In this document: one piece after another, positions 26,149 through 34,416 of the stretch | How the letters are laid out: every line of letters begins with the position of its first letter | Numbering within the stretch: position 1 is the first letter of the stretch | NCBI GenBank assembly: GCA_964420995.1 | Contig: CAYQUX010000013.1 | Span: 1 to 64,000 of the forward strand | Source of the DNA: Leptolinea sp964420995 | GTDB lineage: Bacteria > Chloroflexota > Anaerolineae > Anaerolineales > Anaerolineaceae | Direction: 5' to 3' | Length of the DNA stretch: 64,000 nt | Notes under the pieces: generated by a model | What the model saw: only the letters and a program-made list of their open reading frames with translations | What the model was told of the DNA's origin: nothing | Databases searched by the model: none | Program-made: the position numbers and the translations under genes

Positions 26149-26937
26149 ATGAGTATTGAACGTATGCCGGTAATCTTTATTGGACATGGCAGCCCCATGA
26201 ACGCCATAGAGACTAACGAATACTCTGCTACCTGGAAAGAACTGGGCAAAAAGCTGCCCCGCCCAAAAGCGATTGTGTGTATTTCTTCCCACTGGGAAAC
26301 GGAGGGAACCTGCATTACAGCCATGGAAAAACCCGCGACAATCCATGATTTCGCCGGTTTTCCGCGCGCCTTGTTTGAAAAGGAATACACGGCGCCGGGT
26401 GACCCAAAACTGGCCATCACCATCTGCTCCACGGTGAAACCGGTGACCATCCGGCCGGACTTGAACTGGGGATTGGATCATGGAGCATGGTCTGTGTTGT
26501 CTTGCATGTACCCTGACGCGGATATTCCTGTTGTGCAGATCAGTCTTGACCATACCCGGAACGGGGAATATCACTATAATCTGGGAAAGTCGCTTGATTT
26601 TCTGCGCGATCAGGGTGTGCTGGTGATGGGAAGCGGCAACATCGTTCATAACCTGGTTATGATGTCATGGGGGAGTTATCCATATGACTGGGCGGCGGAA
26701 TTTGACCAAAAAGTGCGTCAATGGATTCTAAATGGTGAGCATGATCCGCTGATACACTTTCAAAAACAGGGCAAGGCTGTGGAGCTGGCGATAAATTCGG
26801 GTGAACATTACCTGCCGCTGCTCTATATTCTGGCCATGCAGAAACAAGGAGAGCCGCTATCCTTCCTGAACGAATCGATCACGGCCGGTTCCATATCCAT
26901 GCGCTGCGTGCTGATCGGTCACACCATGAAGAAATAA
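26149..26937 (+). CDS. LigB-type extradiol dioxygenase (DODA-like)
   Basis: A 262-residue enzyme of the class III extradiol ring-cleavage superfamily, similar to 4,5-DOPA dioxygenase (YgiD). Metal-binding His are in FIGHGSPMNAI (about 9-19), SSHWE and DHGAWS (about 116-121), and FLGS-like GSGNIVHNL follows. The ATG at 26149 is preceded by GGGAGAA; the GTG at 26110 is less likely. In the family it opens catecholic rings; the physiological substrate here is unknown. The following URO-D gene starts 44 bases after its stop with its own ribosome site. Confidence 0.85.
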   Translation: MSIERMPVIFIGHGSPMNAIETNEYSATWKELGKKLPRPKAIVCISSHWETEGTCITAMEKPATIHDFAGFPRALFEKEYTAPGDPKLAITICSTVKPVTIRPDLNWGLDHGAWSVLSCMYPDADIPVVQISLDHTRNGEYHYNLGKSLDFLRDQGVLVMGSGNIVHNLVMMSWGSYPYDWAAEFDQKVRQWILNGEHDPLIHFQKQGKAVELAINSGEHYLPLLYILAMQKQGEPLSFLNESITAGSISMRCVLIGHTMKK

Positions 26938-26981
26938 ATCGCATTTTCCTGAACCTGTGAAACCTGTATGAGGAGAGTCAC

Positions 26982-27923
26982 ATGAACAAACGCGATGCCG
27001 TCTTGAGTCTTCTGGATACACAATCGATACCGGCGTATATACCTGCCGGTTTCTTTCTGCATTTTGATCCCGCCTGCCGTACCGGGCAGGCAGCCGTGGA
27101 TAAGCACCTGGAATTCTTTCGATACACCGGCATGGATTTTGTGAAAATCCAGTACGAGCGCAAATTTCCGCCCATCCCGGAAATCAAGACGCCGGATGAT
27201 TGGGCGAAGATGCCGGAATACCCGCTGGATTTCTACGCAGAACCCTTGAAGGTGGTGGAAGGCCTGGTCAAGGCGACGAAAAAGGAAGCCCTGGTCATTC
27301 TGACACTCTATTCGCCGTTCATGTTTGCCGCCCAGACCACCAGCTACGACCTGATCACCCGGCATATCCAGACTGATCCCGATAAAGTGAAGATCGGCAT
27401 GCGCGCCATCACCAACAGCGCGATGCGCTTTGTTCAGGAATGTATCCGTCTTGGGCTGGACGGTTTCTACACATCCACCCAGGGAGGCGAGGCGGCACGA
27501 TTTTCTGACCCCGCGCTGTTTGATGCCTGCATCCGGCCGTATGACCTGGAATTAATGGAAGAAATAAATCGAACGTGCCCATTCAGCATCCTGCATGTTT
27601 GTGACTATCAACTGCCATACAGCAGCATATCCCGATTTGCCGATTATCCCGGCCAGGTCGTCAACGCCAGCCTGGAACTGACAGGCGGGAAGATCAGCGC
27701 GAAGGACGTGGCCACTATGTTCAACCGCCCCTTCATGGGCGGCATGGACCGGCTGGGCACGCTGGCCAAAGGTTCACCCGCGGAGGTCAGAAAAGCCGCG
27801 GAAGCGGCCCTGCGAGAAGCGCCCGAGCGCTACATCCTGGCGGCGGATTGTACAGTACCGGCGGATACAAGTTGGGATAACCTGAAAACCGCCATCGATA
27901 CTGCCCATAACTGGAAACGGTAG
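26982..27923 (+). CDS. Uroporphyrinogen decarboxylase (URO-D) superfamily protein
   Basis: A 313-residue TIM-barrel protein resembling HemE and the methyltransferases of the same superfamily. It has ITNSAMRFVQECIRLGLDGFY and HVCDYQLPY near the active site, but lacks the strict RQAGR opening of HemE, having IPAGFFLHFDP instead, so it is unlikely to be the haem enzyme. Such proteins often act as methylcobamide:CoM- or corrinoid-type methyltransferases. GAGGAGAG precedes the ATG. A plus-strand terminator follows. Confidence 0.7.
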   Translation: MNKRDAVLSLLDTQSIPAYIPAGFFLHFDPACRTGQAAVDKHLEFFRYTGMDFVKIQYERKFPPIPEIKTPDDWAKMPEYPLDFYAEPLKVVEGLVKATKKEALVILTLYSPFMFAAQTTSYDLITRHIQTDPDKVKIGMRAITNSAMRFVQECIRLGLDGFYTSTQGGEAARFSDPALFDACIRPYDLELMEEINRTCPFSILHVCDYQLPYSSISRFADYPGQVVNASLELTGGKISAKDVATMFNRPFMGGMDRLGTLAKGSPAEVRKAAEAALREAPERYILAADCTVPADTSWDNLKTAIDTAHNWKR

Positions 27924-27944
27924 GCGTAAAGGGTCAAAAATTTT

Positions 27945-27980
27945 CGGACGGCCGGGGAAGTTTCCACAGCCGTCCGTTTT
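27945..27980 (+). terminator. Terminator after the URO-D gene
   Basis: CGGACGGC (27945-27952) pairs with GCCGTCCG (27969-27976) around a 16-base loop, followed by TTTT. It lies 21 bases beyond the stop codon. Confidence 0.7.
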
Positions 27981-27993
27981 GGCGTTTCAACGC

Positions 27994-28521
27994 TCACAGT
28001 TTTTTCAATGCATTTATGCGTCTCAGCATCTTTGCAATCCCAAACAGAAGGAAAAAGAGACACAGAACCATCAGGATGGTCATCCATGTCGCCACCGGCC
28101 GAAAAGACATGTGGGCCAGATTGATAATATTGATCACGGTCAGAGGCAATATGGCCGAAAACAGAGCGATCAATCGTTTGTATTTAACGGTTTTTGATTC
28201 AGAATCGGTAAATATCTGAGGTACATCCTCCCCGGTTACCGCTTTTCGAAAATACTGCCAGTAATTCATGGAACCCAGGTATTCCCAGCCGGCATCCCGG
28301 AAAAGAGTGAGGTAATCCTCCATCTTCTTAATATCCGGGGAATAATCCAGCCGGTAGGCATAATCCCGTTTTTCACCGCTCTCGAAGGTATAGATACCCG
28401 GAAAGATGACTTTCACCATGTGGTACCCCTGGTTGGACATGTCCCGCAGCCAGGTTTCCTCTTTTTCATCATCCCAGGCCGAAAACCAGCGGAATGTGCG
28501 AATTGTGTTCGTTGCAGACAT
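27994..28521 (-). CDS. DUF2812-domain membrane protein
   Basis: A 175-residue protein with a soluble N-terminal DUF2812 region (about 1-110; IRTFRWFSAWDDEKEETWLRDMSNQGYHM, then YSPDIKKMEDYLTLFRDAGWEYLGSMNYWQYFRK) and two C-terminal membrane helices (about 115-165). The family is usually found next to PadR regulators, and here it starts six bases after the padR stop on the same strand. Its molecular role is unknown; a link to envelope stress or transport is only suggested by context. Confidence 0.85.
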   Translation of the reverse strand: MSATNTIRTFRWFSAWDDEKEETWLRDMSNQGYHMVKVIFPGIYTFESGEKRDYAYRLDYSPDIKKMEDYLTLFRDAGWEYLGSMNYWQYFRKAVTGEDVPQIFTDSESKTVKYKRLIALFSAILPLTVINIINLAHMSFRPVATWMTILMVLCLFFLLFGIAKMLRRINALKKL

Positions 28522-28527
28522 TTTTAC

Positions 28528-28857
28528 TCATTTCTCCAGAATGGGCAGCAGGGCGCTGCCGTTTTCAGCCATGATCTGCAGCCGGCGGATCTGTTCAGCC
28601 AGAACCTTCCGGCCAAGATCTGTAAGCACGTAGTATTTACGTCGATCTTCTTCCCCCGCAGCACGGATCAGCCCGGCTTTCTCAAGGTTGGAAAACGCGC
28701 CATACAGCGTGCCAGGCCCAATGGTCACGGTATTTTTGCTGATGGTCTCCACATATTGCATTACGGCGTACCCGTGGCGGGGTTCCGCCAGTGACAGCAT
28801 GATGAAGCAGGTCGATTCGGACAGCGGAAGGTATTTTGACATCTCTTTATCAGTCAT
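28528..28857 (-). CDS. PadR-family transcriptional regulator
   Basis: A 109-residue winged-helix repressor. The N-terminal domain shows FIMLSLAEPRHGYAVMQYVE, TIGPGTLYGAFSNLEKAGLI and DRRKYYVLTDLGRKVL, the standard PadR pattern. The C terminus is short, so it probably belongs to the small PadR subgroup. The start at 28857 is preceded by GAGGAAC. It controls itself and the DUF2812 gene, most likely through the palindromes in the promoter immediately upstream. Confidence 0.93.
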   Translation of the reverse strand: MTDKEMSKYLPLSESTCFIMLSLAEPRHGYAVMQYVETISKNTVTIGPGTLYGAFSNLEKAGLIRAAGEEDRRKYYVLTDLGRKVLAEQIRRLQIMAENGSALLPILEK

Positions 28858-28868
28858 ACTCTGTTCCT

Positions 28869-28916
28869 CGCTATAGCGTATGACGATATAATACCAGGCG
28901 ATATATCGTGTGTCAA
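28869..28916 (-). promoter_or_regulatory. padR promoter with palindromic operator candidates
   Basis: On the minus strand TTGACA (28911-28916) and TATTAT (28888-28893) are separated by exactly 17 bases. Between them lies the perfect palindrome CGATATATCG (28899-28908), and downstream of the -10 is a second palindrome, CGCTATAGCG (28869-28878). PadR dimers bind such inverted repeats, so autorepression is likely. I infer this; it is not shown. Confidence 0.75.
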
Positions 28917-28920
28917 GGTA

Positions 28921-28968
28921 CACCCCCATCCTGACCTTCCCCCAAATCCTAGAGGATTTGGGGGAAGG
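28921..28968. repeat. Dispersed hairpin repeat, core copy with 16-bp stem
   Basis: CCTTCCCCCAAATCCT (28935-28950) and AGGATTTGGGGGAAGG (28953-28968) form a perfect 16-bp stem with a two-base loop; CCCCCATCCTG precedes it. This is the best-paired copy of the core hairpin family. It sits in the upstream region of padR, adjacent to the gatB terminator. Confidence 0.85.
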
Positions 28969-28993
28969 AAAAAAACCGGGGCATCAGCCCCGG
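28969..28993 (-). terminator. Terminator of the gatCAB operon
   Basis: CCGGGGC (28976-28982) pairs with GCCCCGG (28987-28993) around a four-base loop; on the minus strand it is followed by seven T (28969-28975). It lies 30 bases beyond the gatB stop. Confidence 0.88.
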
Positions 28994-29022
28994 CCAATTG
29001 AACGTATTTTCTTGGAGAAGAT

Positions 29023-30477
29023 TTATTTGGAAAGCATCTCTTCCATAATTTTGCGGGCGATCTGCGGATCGGCTTTGCCGCGCATTTCCTTCATCACCTG
29101 GCCCACAAACCAGCCGATCAGGGTGACTTTTCCCGCTTTATACGAGGCGGTTTCGTTGGGACTGGCTGCCATGATCTTCGCGCAGACATCACGGATGGCG
29201 CTGTCATCGCTGACCTGCGCCAGGTTTTCATCTTCCACGATCTTCGCGGGGGCTCTGCCGGTGGATTCAACTTTAGCCAGCAGACTCTTGCCGGTGGAGG
29301 TGTTGATCGTCCCCGCATCCACCATTTTGATGATATCTGCCAGAAAGGCTGGTGTCAGCTTCAGCTCGTAAGCCGGCTTGCCTGCTTCGTTGACCATGCG
29401 CAGCACATCGTTCATGATCCAGTTGGACACGCGTTTGGGGTCGCCTTTGTATACCTGCACGGTGGATTCGTAGTAATCAGAAAGCGAGCGCTCACCGGTC
29501 AAAATTTCCGCGTCATATTCCGGCAGGCCATACGCCTGGATAAACCGCGCGCGGCGTTCGAGCGGCAGCTCGGGGTAATCCTTCAAAATGACATCCCGCC
29601 ATTCATCCGTCATGCGGATGGCCAGCAAATCCGGTTCGCGGAAGTAGCGGTAATCGGCTTCGGTCTCTTTGGAGCGCATCTTTTTCAAGACACCGGAGTC
29701 CTCGTCCCATTCCAGCGTCCAGGTCTCGATCTTGTGCCCGGCTTCCACCTCGCTGATCTGGCGCTCAATTTCTTTGGCAATGGCCTCTTTGACGGCATCG
29801 ATCGAGTTGACGTTCTTGATCTCGGTCTTGGGGTTCAGGTGGGTGGCGCCTTTGGGTCGGATGGACACGTTGGCGTCACAGCGCAGGTGCGCTTTTTCCA
29901 TATCCGCTTCCGAGATGCCCAGCCAGCGCAGCAACTGGCGCAGGCGGATCAGGTATTGGGCGGCTTCATCCGCCGAACGCAGGTCAGGGCCGGTAACCAT
30001 CTCGATCAACGGTACGCCGCAGCGGTTAAAATCGATCAAACGGCGGCCGGGTTCGTTGCGCGTTTTTCCGGCATCCTCTTCCAGGTGCATGTTATCAATG
30101 CTGACGTGGCGCACATACGCCTGCCCGTTGGGCGGATTCATGGGCATATCCAGGTATCCGCCCGTGGCTATCGGCTTGTCATATTGTGATATCTGGTACC
30201 CCTTGGGCAGGTCAGGGTAGAAGTAGTTCTTGCGGGCAAAATAGGAAAGCGGCAGAAGGTTGGAATGCATGGCCTTTGATAGCAGCACGGCTTTTTCCAC
30301 CACAGCTTTGTTCAGGGTAGGCAGTGAACCGGGCAGGCCGGTGCAAACCGGGCAGATGTTCGTGTTGGGCGGGTCGAACCACGAATCCGCCTTGCAGGAG
30401 CAGAAAATTTTGGTGGTCGTATTGAGCTGAATATGCGTTTCCAGCCCGATGATGGCTTCGTATTCGGTCATACTCAC
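29023..30477 (-). CDS. gatB: Asp-tRNA(Asn)/Glu-tRNA(Gln) amidotransferase subunit B
   Basis: GatB activates mischarged Glu-tRNA(Gln) or Asp-tRNA(Asn) with ATP so that ammonia from GatA can amidate it. The 484 residues carry GLETHIQLNTTTKIFCSC and CPVCTGLPGSLP, whose cysteines bind zinc, ARKNYFYPDLPKGYQISQYD, and the C-terminal YqeY-like tail domain. It is the third gene of a compact gatC-gatA-gatB operon; only three bases separate it from gatA. The pathway suggests the organism lacks GlnRS, AsnRS or both. Confidence 0.96.
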   Translation of the reverse strand: MSMTEYEAIIGLETHIQLNTTTKIFCSCKADSWFDPPNTNICPVCTGLPGSLPTLNKAVVEKAVLLSKAMHSNLLPLSYFARKNYFYPDLPKGYQISQYDKPIATGGYLDMPMNPPNGQAYVRHVSIDNMHLEEDAGKTRNEPGRRLIDFNRCGVPLIEMVTGPDLRSADEAAQYLIRLRQLLRWLGISEADMEKAHLRCDANVSIRPKGATHLNPKTEIKNVNSIDAVKEAIAKEIERQISEVEAGHKIETWTLEWDEDSGVLKKMRSKETEADYRYFREPDLLAIRMTDEWRDVILKDYPELPLERRARFIQAYGLPEYDAEILTGERSLSDYYESTVQVYKGDPKRVSNWIMNDVLRMVNEAGKPAYELKLTPAFLADIIKMVDAGTINTSTGKSLLAKVESTGRAPAKIVEDENLAQVSDDSAIRDVCAKIMAASPNETASYKAGKVTLIGWFVGQVMKEMRGKADPQIARKIMEEMLSK

Positions 30478-30480
30478 CTT

Positions 30481-32088
30481 CTACTTTGTGATTGAACCGG
30501 ATAGAACGGCAGGTTTTTCTTTACGCCAGGCATCCGTTTCGGTAGCCTGTTCATAGGCGCGCCCGATGCGAAATAGTGTGGCCTCGGAATAATCGGCGCC
30601 GAGTAACTGAATGCCGATGGGCAGTTGTTTTGAATCCAACCCGGCAGGCAGCGACAGGCCGGGAATACCGGCATGGTTGGCCGGCACCGTCAACTGATCG
30701 GCGTACTGCATAAGCACCGAATCACCATAAACCGCGCCCATTTCGAAGGCTGTGGTTGGTGTGGTGGGGGTCAGCAGCGCGTCCAACCGGTATTTGCCGT
30801 TCCGATCAAAGATCTGGTCGAAATCGCGGCGGATGATGGTACGCACCTTCAACGCCCGGTTGTAGTATTGTTCACTGTATTGTGCGGCAGAGACATACAT
30901 ACCCATCAAGATGCGCAGTTTGGGCTGCGGGCCAAATCCCTGCGCGCGGGTCTTCTTGTACAGGTCTCGCAACTCATGGATGGTCTCCGGGGTGCGGAAT
31001 CCATATTTCACGCCGTCATAACGGTGCAGGTTGGAAGCGGCTTCCACGCGGCTGATGACGAAATAGGCGGGAATGCCATAGCGGGTATTCGGCATGGGTA
31101 CATCGTCAATGATTTCGGCGCCCATGTCTTTGAGCAGCGCGGCTGCCCGCCGCACGGAAGCTTCGATCTCGGGGGAGATGGGCTGCATGCGCAGCTCACC
31201 TGTAGCCGGATCGGGGTAGGTGATACGGAAGTAGTCGGGAGAAAGACCAATACGCATACCCTTGACACCCTTTTCCAGTTCCGCCAGGTAATCGGGAACC
31301 GGCAGAGTGGCGGCGGTGTCATCCGAAGGATCCGCGCCGGCCATAACCTTGAGCATCAGGGCGGCATCTTCCACAGAACGCGCCACCGGGCCGGGGCAAT
31401 CCAGAGAGCTGGCAAAGGCGATCAACCCGAAGCGTGATACCCGCCCGTAGGTCGGCTTGACACCCACCACACCGCAAAACGCGGCTGGCTGGCGGATGGA
31501 CCCGGCAGTGTCCGTGCCCAGGGACAGCACGGCCTCACCAGCGGCTACTGAAGCGGCGCTGCCGCCCGAAGAACCGCCTGGAACCGTACGGGTATCCCAG
31601 GGGTTGCGTGTGCTGGGTTGGAAAGCGGATGATTCATTGGATGAACCATAGGTGAATTCATCCAGGTTGACTTTCCCCAGGGTTACGGCACCGGCGGCTT
31701 CCAGCCGGGCAACGGGAGTGGCTGTGTAGGGTGAAACGAAATTCGCAAGTATCTTTGATGCCGCTGTGGACGGAGTGCCTTTGAGCACAAAAATATCCTT
31801 CACCGTCAACGGAATGCCCGCCAGAAGGCCGGGATCATCGCCTGCTTTGAGTTTTTTATCCACCTCCCTGGCCAGCTCTCGGGCACGCTCGGGGGTCTGT
31901 GTAATGAAGGAATGCACTCGCTGCTGGTCTTCATCCGTGATCGTGCCGGGGGTAAGCGTGCCCGGCCGGCCGTCCACCAGTTTGATGCGCTCCAGCGAGG
32001 ACTCAAGGATTTCCACGGCGGATACTTCTTTGCGCCGCAATAATTTTCCCAGTTCAACAGCAGATTGGTCGCACAGGTTCATGGTCAT
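30481..32088 (-). CDS. gatA: Asp-tRNA(Asn)/Glu-tRNA(Gln) amidotransferase subunit A
   Basis: GatA hydrolyses glutamine and channels ammonia to GatB. It is an amidase-signature protein with the catalytic Ser-cisSer-Lys triad: Lys in LTVKDIF (about 95) and Ser in PGGSSGGSAASVAAG (about 170-184). At 535 residues it is longer than the usual roughly 485, with extra residues in the N-terminal region and in an insertion around residues 230-330. Its ATG overlaps the gatC stop, and an alternative ATG lies six bases later. Confidence 0.95.
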   Translation of the reverse strand: MTMNLCDQSAVELGKLLRRKEVSAVEILESSLERIKLVDGRPGTLTPGTITDEDQQRVHSFITQTPERARELAREVDKKLKAGDDPGLLAGIPLTVKDIFVLKGTPSTAASKILANFVSPYTATPVARLEAAGAVTLGKVNLDEFTYGSSNESSAFQPSTRNPWDTRTVPGGSSGGSAASVAAGEAVLSLGTDTAGSIRQPAAFCGVVGVKPTYGRVSRFGLIAFASSLDCPGPVARSVEDAALMLKVMAGADPSDDTAATLPVPDYLAELEKGVKGMRIGLSPDYFRITYPDPATGELRMQPISPEIEASVRRAAALLKDMGAEIIDDVPMPNTRYGIPAYFVISRVEAASNLHRYDGVKYGFRTPETIHELRDLYKKTRAQGFGPQPKLRILMGMYVSAAQYSEQYYNRALKVRTIIRRDFDQIFDRNGKYRLDALLTPTTPTTAFEMGAVYGDSVLMQYADQLTVPANHAGIPGLSLPAGLDSKQLPIGIQLLGADYSEATLFRIGRAYEQATETDAWRKEKPAVLSGSITK

Positions 32089-32405
32089 TTTAGGGTGATA
32101 TGAGGAATTTCAGGAACGACAATATATCCGTCCCCGGTCGCCGGGGCCTGCTTGATGATCTCACCGGGCTCCGGGTAGGGTCTCCAGGTGTCATCTCTGG
32201 GAGCCGGGCTGATCACGGCTGTGTAAGGGACGCCGTGGGCGGTAATCTCCAAGCCGCTTTCCAGGGGAATGGCTTCCAGTTCCTGGATGGCTTTCAATTG
32301 ATGATTTAATTGCAACCGCAAATATTCAGACTGAGTGGGTTCCAGTTCGAGCGCGGCAAGGTCTACCAGATGCGCAAACACTTCAGGGGTGATGGGATCT
32401 TTCAT
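32085..32405 (-). CDS. gatC: Asp-tRNA(Asn)/Glu-tRNA(Gln) amidotransferase subunit C
   Basis: GatC is the small structural subunit that links GatA and GatB. The 106-residue protein has VFAHLVDLAALELEP and the C-terminal Pro-rich RPYPEPGEIIKQAPATGDGYIVVP typical of GatC. The start at 32405 is set by AGGAGG. It is the first gene of the operon, and its stop overlaps the gatA start. Confidence 0.92.
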   Translation of the reverse strand: MKDPITPEVFAHLVDLAALELEPTQSEYLRLQLNHQLKAIQELEAIPLESGLEITAHGVPYTAVISPAPRDDTWRPYPEPGEIIKQAPATGDGYIVVPEIPHITLK

Positions 32406-32458
32406 GCAGGCCTCCTGTCCGTAATTGTATCGTATTTTGATTCCGATCATCTGGAATG

Positions 32459-32492
32459 AAAAACCATCCCTGCCATAACAGCAGGGATGGTT
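32459..32492 (-). terminator. Terminator after the first surface-protein gene
   Basis: AACCATCCCTGC (32462-32473) pairs perfectly with GCAGGGATGGTT (32481-32492) around a seven-base loop; on the minus strand it is followed by a T run (32459-32463). It lies 20 bases beyond the stop of the 558-residue gene. Confidence 0.88.
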
Positions 32493-32511
32493 CAGAGCTT
32501 AAGGTAACTGC

Positions 32512-34188
32512 CTATGGACAGGCGGGATTGAAATTCTGGTCAATCAGGTCGCCTCCCACTCCCGCATAATCATATTGCGGCGGAGTGAAGGTACAGACCG
32601 GGTTGGTAACCTTGATCGTACCAGACCATCCACTGTAGACCACCACGCTGTAGTTTCCGTCAATCTCGGGCTGCAATGTGACAACCGCGCCATTATCCGC
32701 GCTGACTGTTGAGCCGGGGGCGGCTCCAATATTACCGGAGATAGTGAATGTGGCCGAGGCTTCCGGGACGAAGTCCTGCCCGCCGGTGTTGGCGTTGATA
32801 TTGGCGTAGGTGTATTTTACCGGGGAGAACTTGAATCCGATGCGTGATGGGGTAATTGTGCCGGACCAGTTAACCGGTACCACCACCGAGTAATTGCCCA
32901 TTCCGTCAGGTCCGGTGACGACCGCGCCCGGATCGCCGGTCACGGTGATGGATACCGCCGGAACAGGTTCACCGGCCGGTGTAGCGGTCGGTCCCACGCC
33001 GACATTGCCGGAAATGGTGATATTCGTAACCGGCGGCACCTCGGTAAATGTGGCAGTGGCTGCCGGAACAAGTGTGTCTGTTGGGGTGGGCGGGATAAGT
33101 GTGTCTGTTGGGGTAGGCGGGATTAGTGTATCTGTTGGGGTAGGCGGGATAAGTGTGTCTGTCGGGGTGGGCGGGATTACCGTATCGGTGAAGGTCGGAA
33201 CCACCGTGTCGGTGTTAGTCGGAACAACGGTATCCGTGTTGGTGGGAACTACAACTGTAAATGTCTGAGTCGGGATCGTTGTAAACGTGGCTGTAGGCAC
33301 ACCGGTAAATGTGGAGGTAGGCGCAAGCGTGAACGTGGATGTTGGAGCCGTTGTAAACGTTGAGGTGGGAATGCCAGTAAATGTAGCCGTTGGTACCAGC
33401 GTATTGGTGCTGGTGGATGTTGAGGTGGACGTGTAAATGCTGGTCTGTGTGGCGGTTCGGGTGACCGTTGAGGTAAAGGTTCGCGTGGCTGTTGAAGTAA
33501 ACGTGGAGGTTGCCATGCCGCCGGAATAGAAGAAGCCGGAAGGCCCGATCCAGCCGGTGAAGTTGCCGGCATTGTCTCTGGCGCGCACGCAAATGTAGTA
33601 ATAGGTGTTGGATGTTAACGTGGGAGCTGTCCAGGTATTGGTGGTGACGGCCCAAACGTTATTATTACAATCGATATCTCCGCCCCAGGCGACCTGGTAC
33701 AGGCTGAAACCGCTCCAGGTATCTCCTGAGGGATTCCAGTACCAGGTCGGGGTTGAATCATTGGTGGGCGAGTTCGTGAATGGGATACCCGGAGCGGTGG
33801 GAGGCGTGGTATCTGTTGATGCCGTCTTTGTCCGGGTTGCCGTCTGGTAGGCGTAGTATGTGAGCGCCCAGTTTGGAGTGCGGGTGGGAGACCGATAAAG
33901 AGTCCGCGTGGGTAATATCACGATGGGGCTGACGGGGGTTACCGTAGCCGGTGCAACACTGGTAAACGAGGGAACGCCGGGAGTAACCGGTGTAACCGTC
34001 CATACGTCTGGCAGCGACCTCGCGGTGGCGGTAGCCGCCGCGGCGTTCATGGTTGGCACTTTGGTTGGCGGGGGAAAGGGATTCAAGAAGGAGTACGGGT
34101 TGACGTAAATATTAATGAACAGGACTGTCAAGATCAACCCTGCCAGCATGATGATGGAAGCCAGAATGTCCCAGAATTTTAATTTCAT
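32512..34188 (-). CDS. Anchored surface protein with FN3, Thr/Pro stalk and beta repeats
   Basis: A 558-residue exported protein. The N terminus is a membrane anchor (KLKFWDILASIIMLAGLIL) followed by NPYSFLNPFPPPT and RSLPDVWTVTP. An FN3-like domain covers about residues 130-225 (PPTAPGIPFTNSPTNDSTPTW). A Thr/Pro-rich stalk (about 225-350) ends in four or five copies of a nine-residue unit PPTPTDTLI. Two repeats of about 75 residues follow, each with SVVV and WSGTI and ending FxP. It is the first of three paralogous genes. Probably surface adhesin or matrix protein; no enzymatic motif is visible. Confidence 0.75.
   Translation of the reverse strand: MKLKFWDILASIIMLAGLILTVLFINIYVNPYSFLNPFPPPTKVPTMNAAAATATARSLPDVWTVTPVTPGVPSFTSVAPATVTPVSPIVILPTRTLYRSPTRTPNWALTYYAYQTATRTKTASTDTTPPTAPGIPFTNSPTNDSTPTWYWNPSGDTWSGFSLYQVAWGGDIDCNNNVWAVTTNTWTAPTLTSNTYYYICVRARDNAGNFTGWIGPSGFFYSGGMATSTFTSTATRTFTSTVTRTATQTSIYTSTSTSTSTNTLVPTATFTGIPTSTFTTAPTSTFTLAPTSTFTGVPTATFTTIPTQTFTVVVPTNTDTVVPTNTDTVVPTFTDTVIPPTPTDTLIPPTPTDTLIPPTPTDTLIPPTPTDTLVPAATATFTEVPPVTNITISGNVGVGPTATPAGEPVPAVSITVTGDPGAVVTGPDGMGNYSVVVPVNWSGTITPSRIGFKFSPVKYTYANINANTGGQDFVPEASATFTISGNIGAAPGSTVSADNGAVVTLQPEIDGNYSVVVYSGWSGTIKVTNPVCTFTPPQYDYAGVGGDLIDQNFNPACP
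33070..33178 (-). repeat. Tandem 27-bp coding repeats in the stalk
   Basis: Four tandem copies of a 27-base unit encode PPTPTDTLI; neighbouring copies differ only at a few bases. They are a subset of the Thr/Pro stalk and are a likely site of length variation by slippage or unequal recombination. Confidence 0.8.
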
Positions 34189-34359
34189 CTCGTCCCTCGT
34201 ATCACGAAAGCCTTAACCAAGTCTGTTTTATACCAATGCAACTCTTCTAACAATCATACTGGAAAAGACAGGCTTTGTGCCATTTTTAAGGAAACCGTTG
34301 GATAAAATTTGTAGATAGTTTTCAAACCTTCTTTTTTATAATACATCACAGAATAACAA

Positions 34360-34389
34360 ACAAGCCCCCGCCATGCAACAGGCGGGGGC
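34360..34389 (-). terminator. Terminator after the second surface-protein gene
   Basis: GCCCCCGCC (34364-34372) pairs with GGCGGGGGC (34381-34389) around an eight-base loop; the minus strand then continues TTGTTTGTTATTC. It lies 28 bases beyond the stop codon. Confidence 0.85.
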
Positions 34390-34416
34390 ATATGCAAACA
34401 GTTTCGTATTCTTTGT

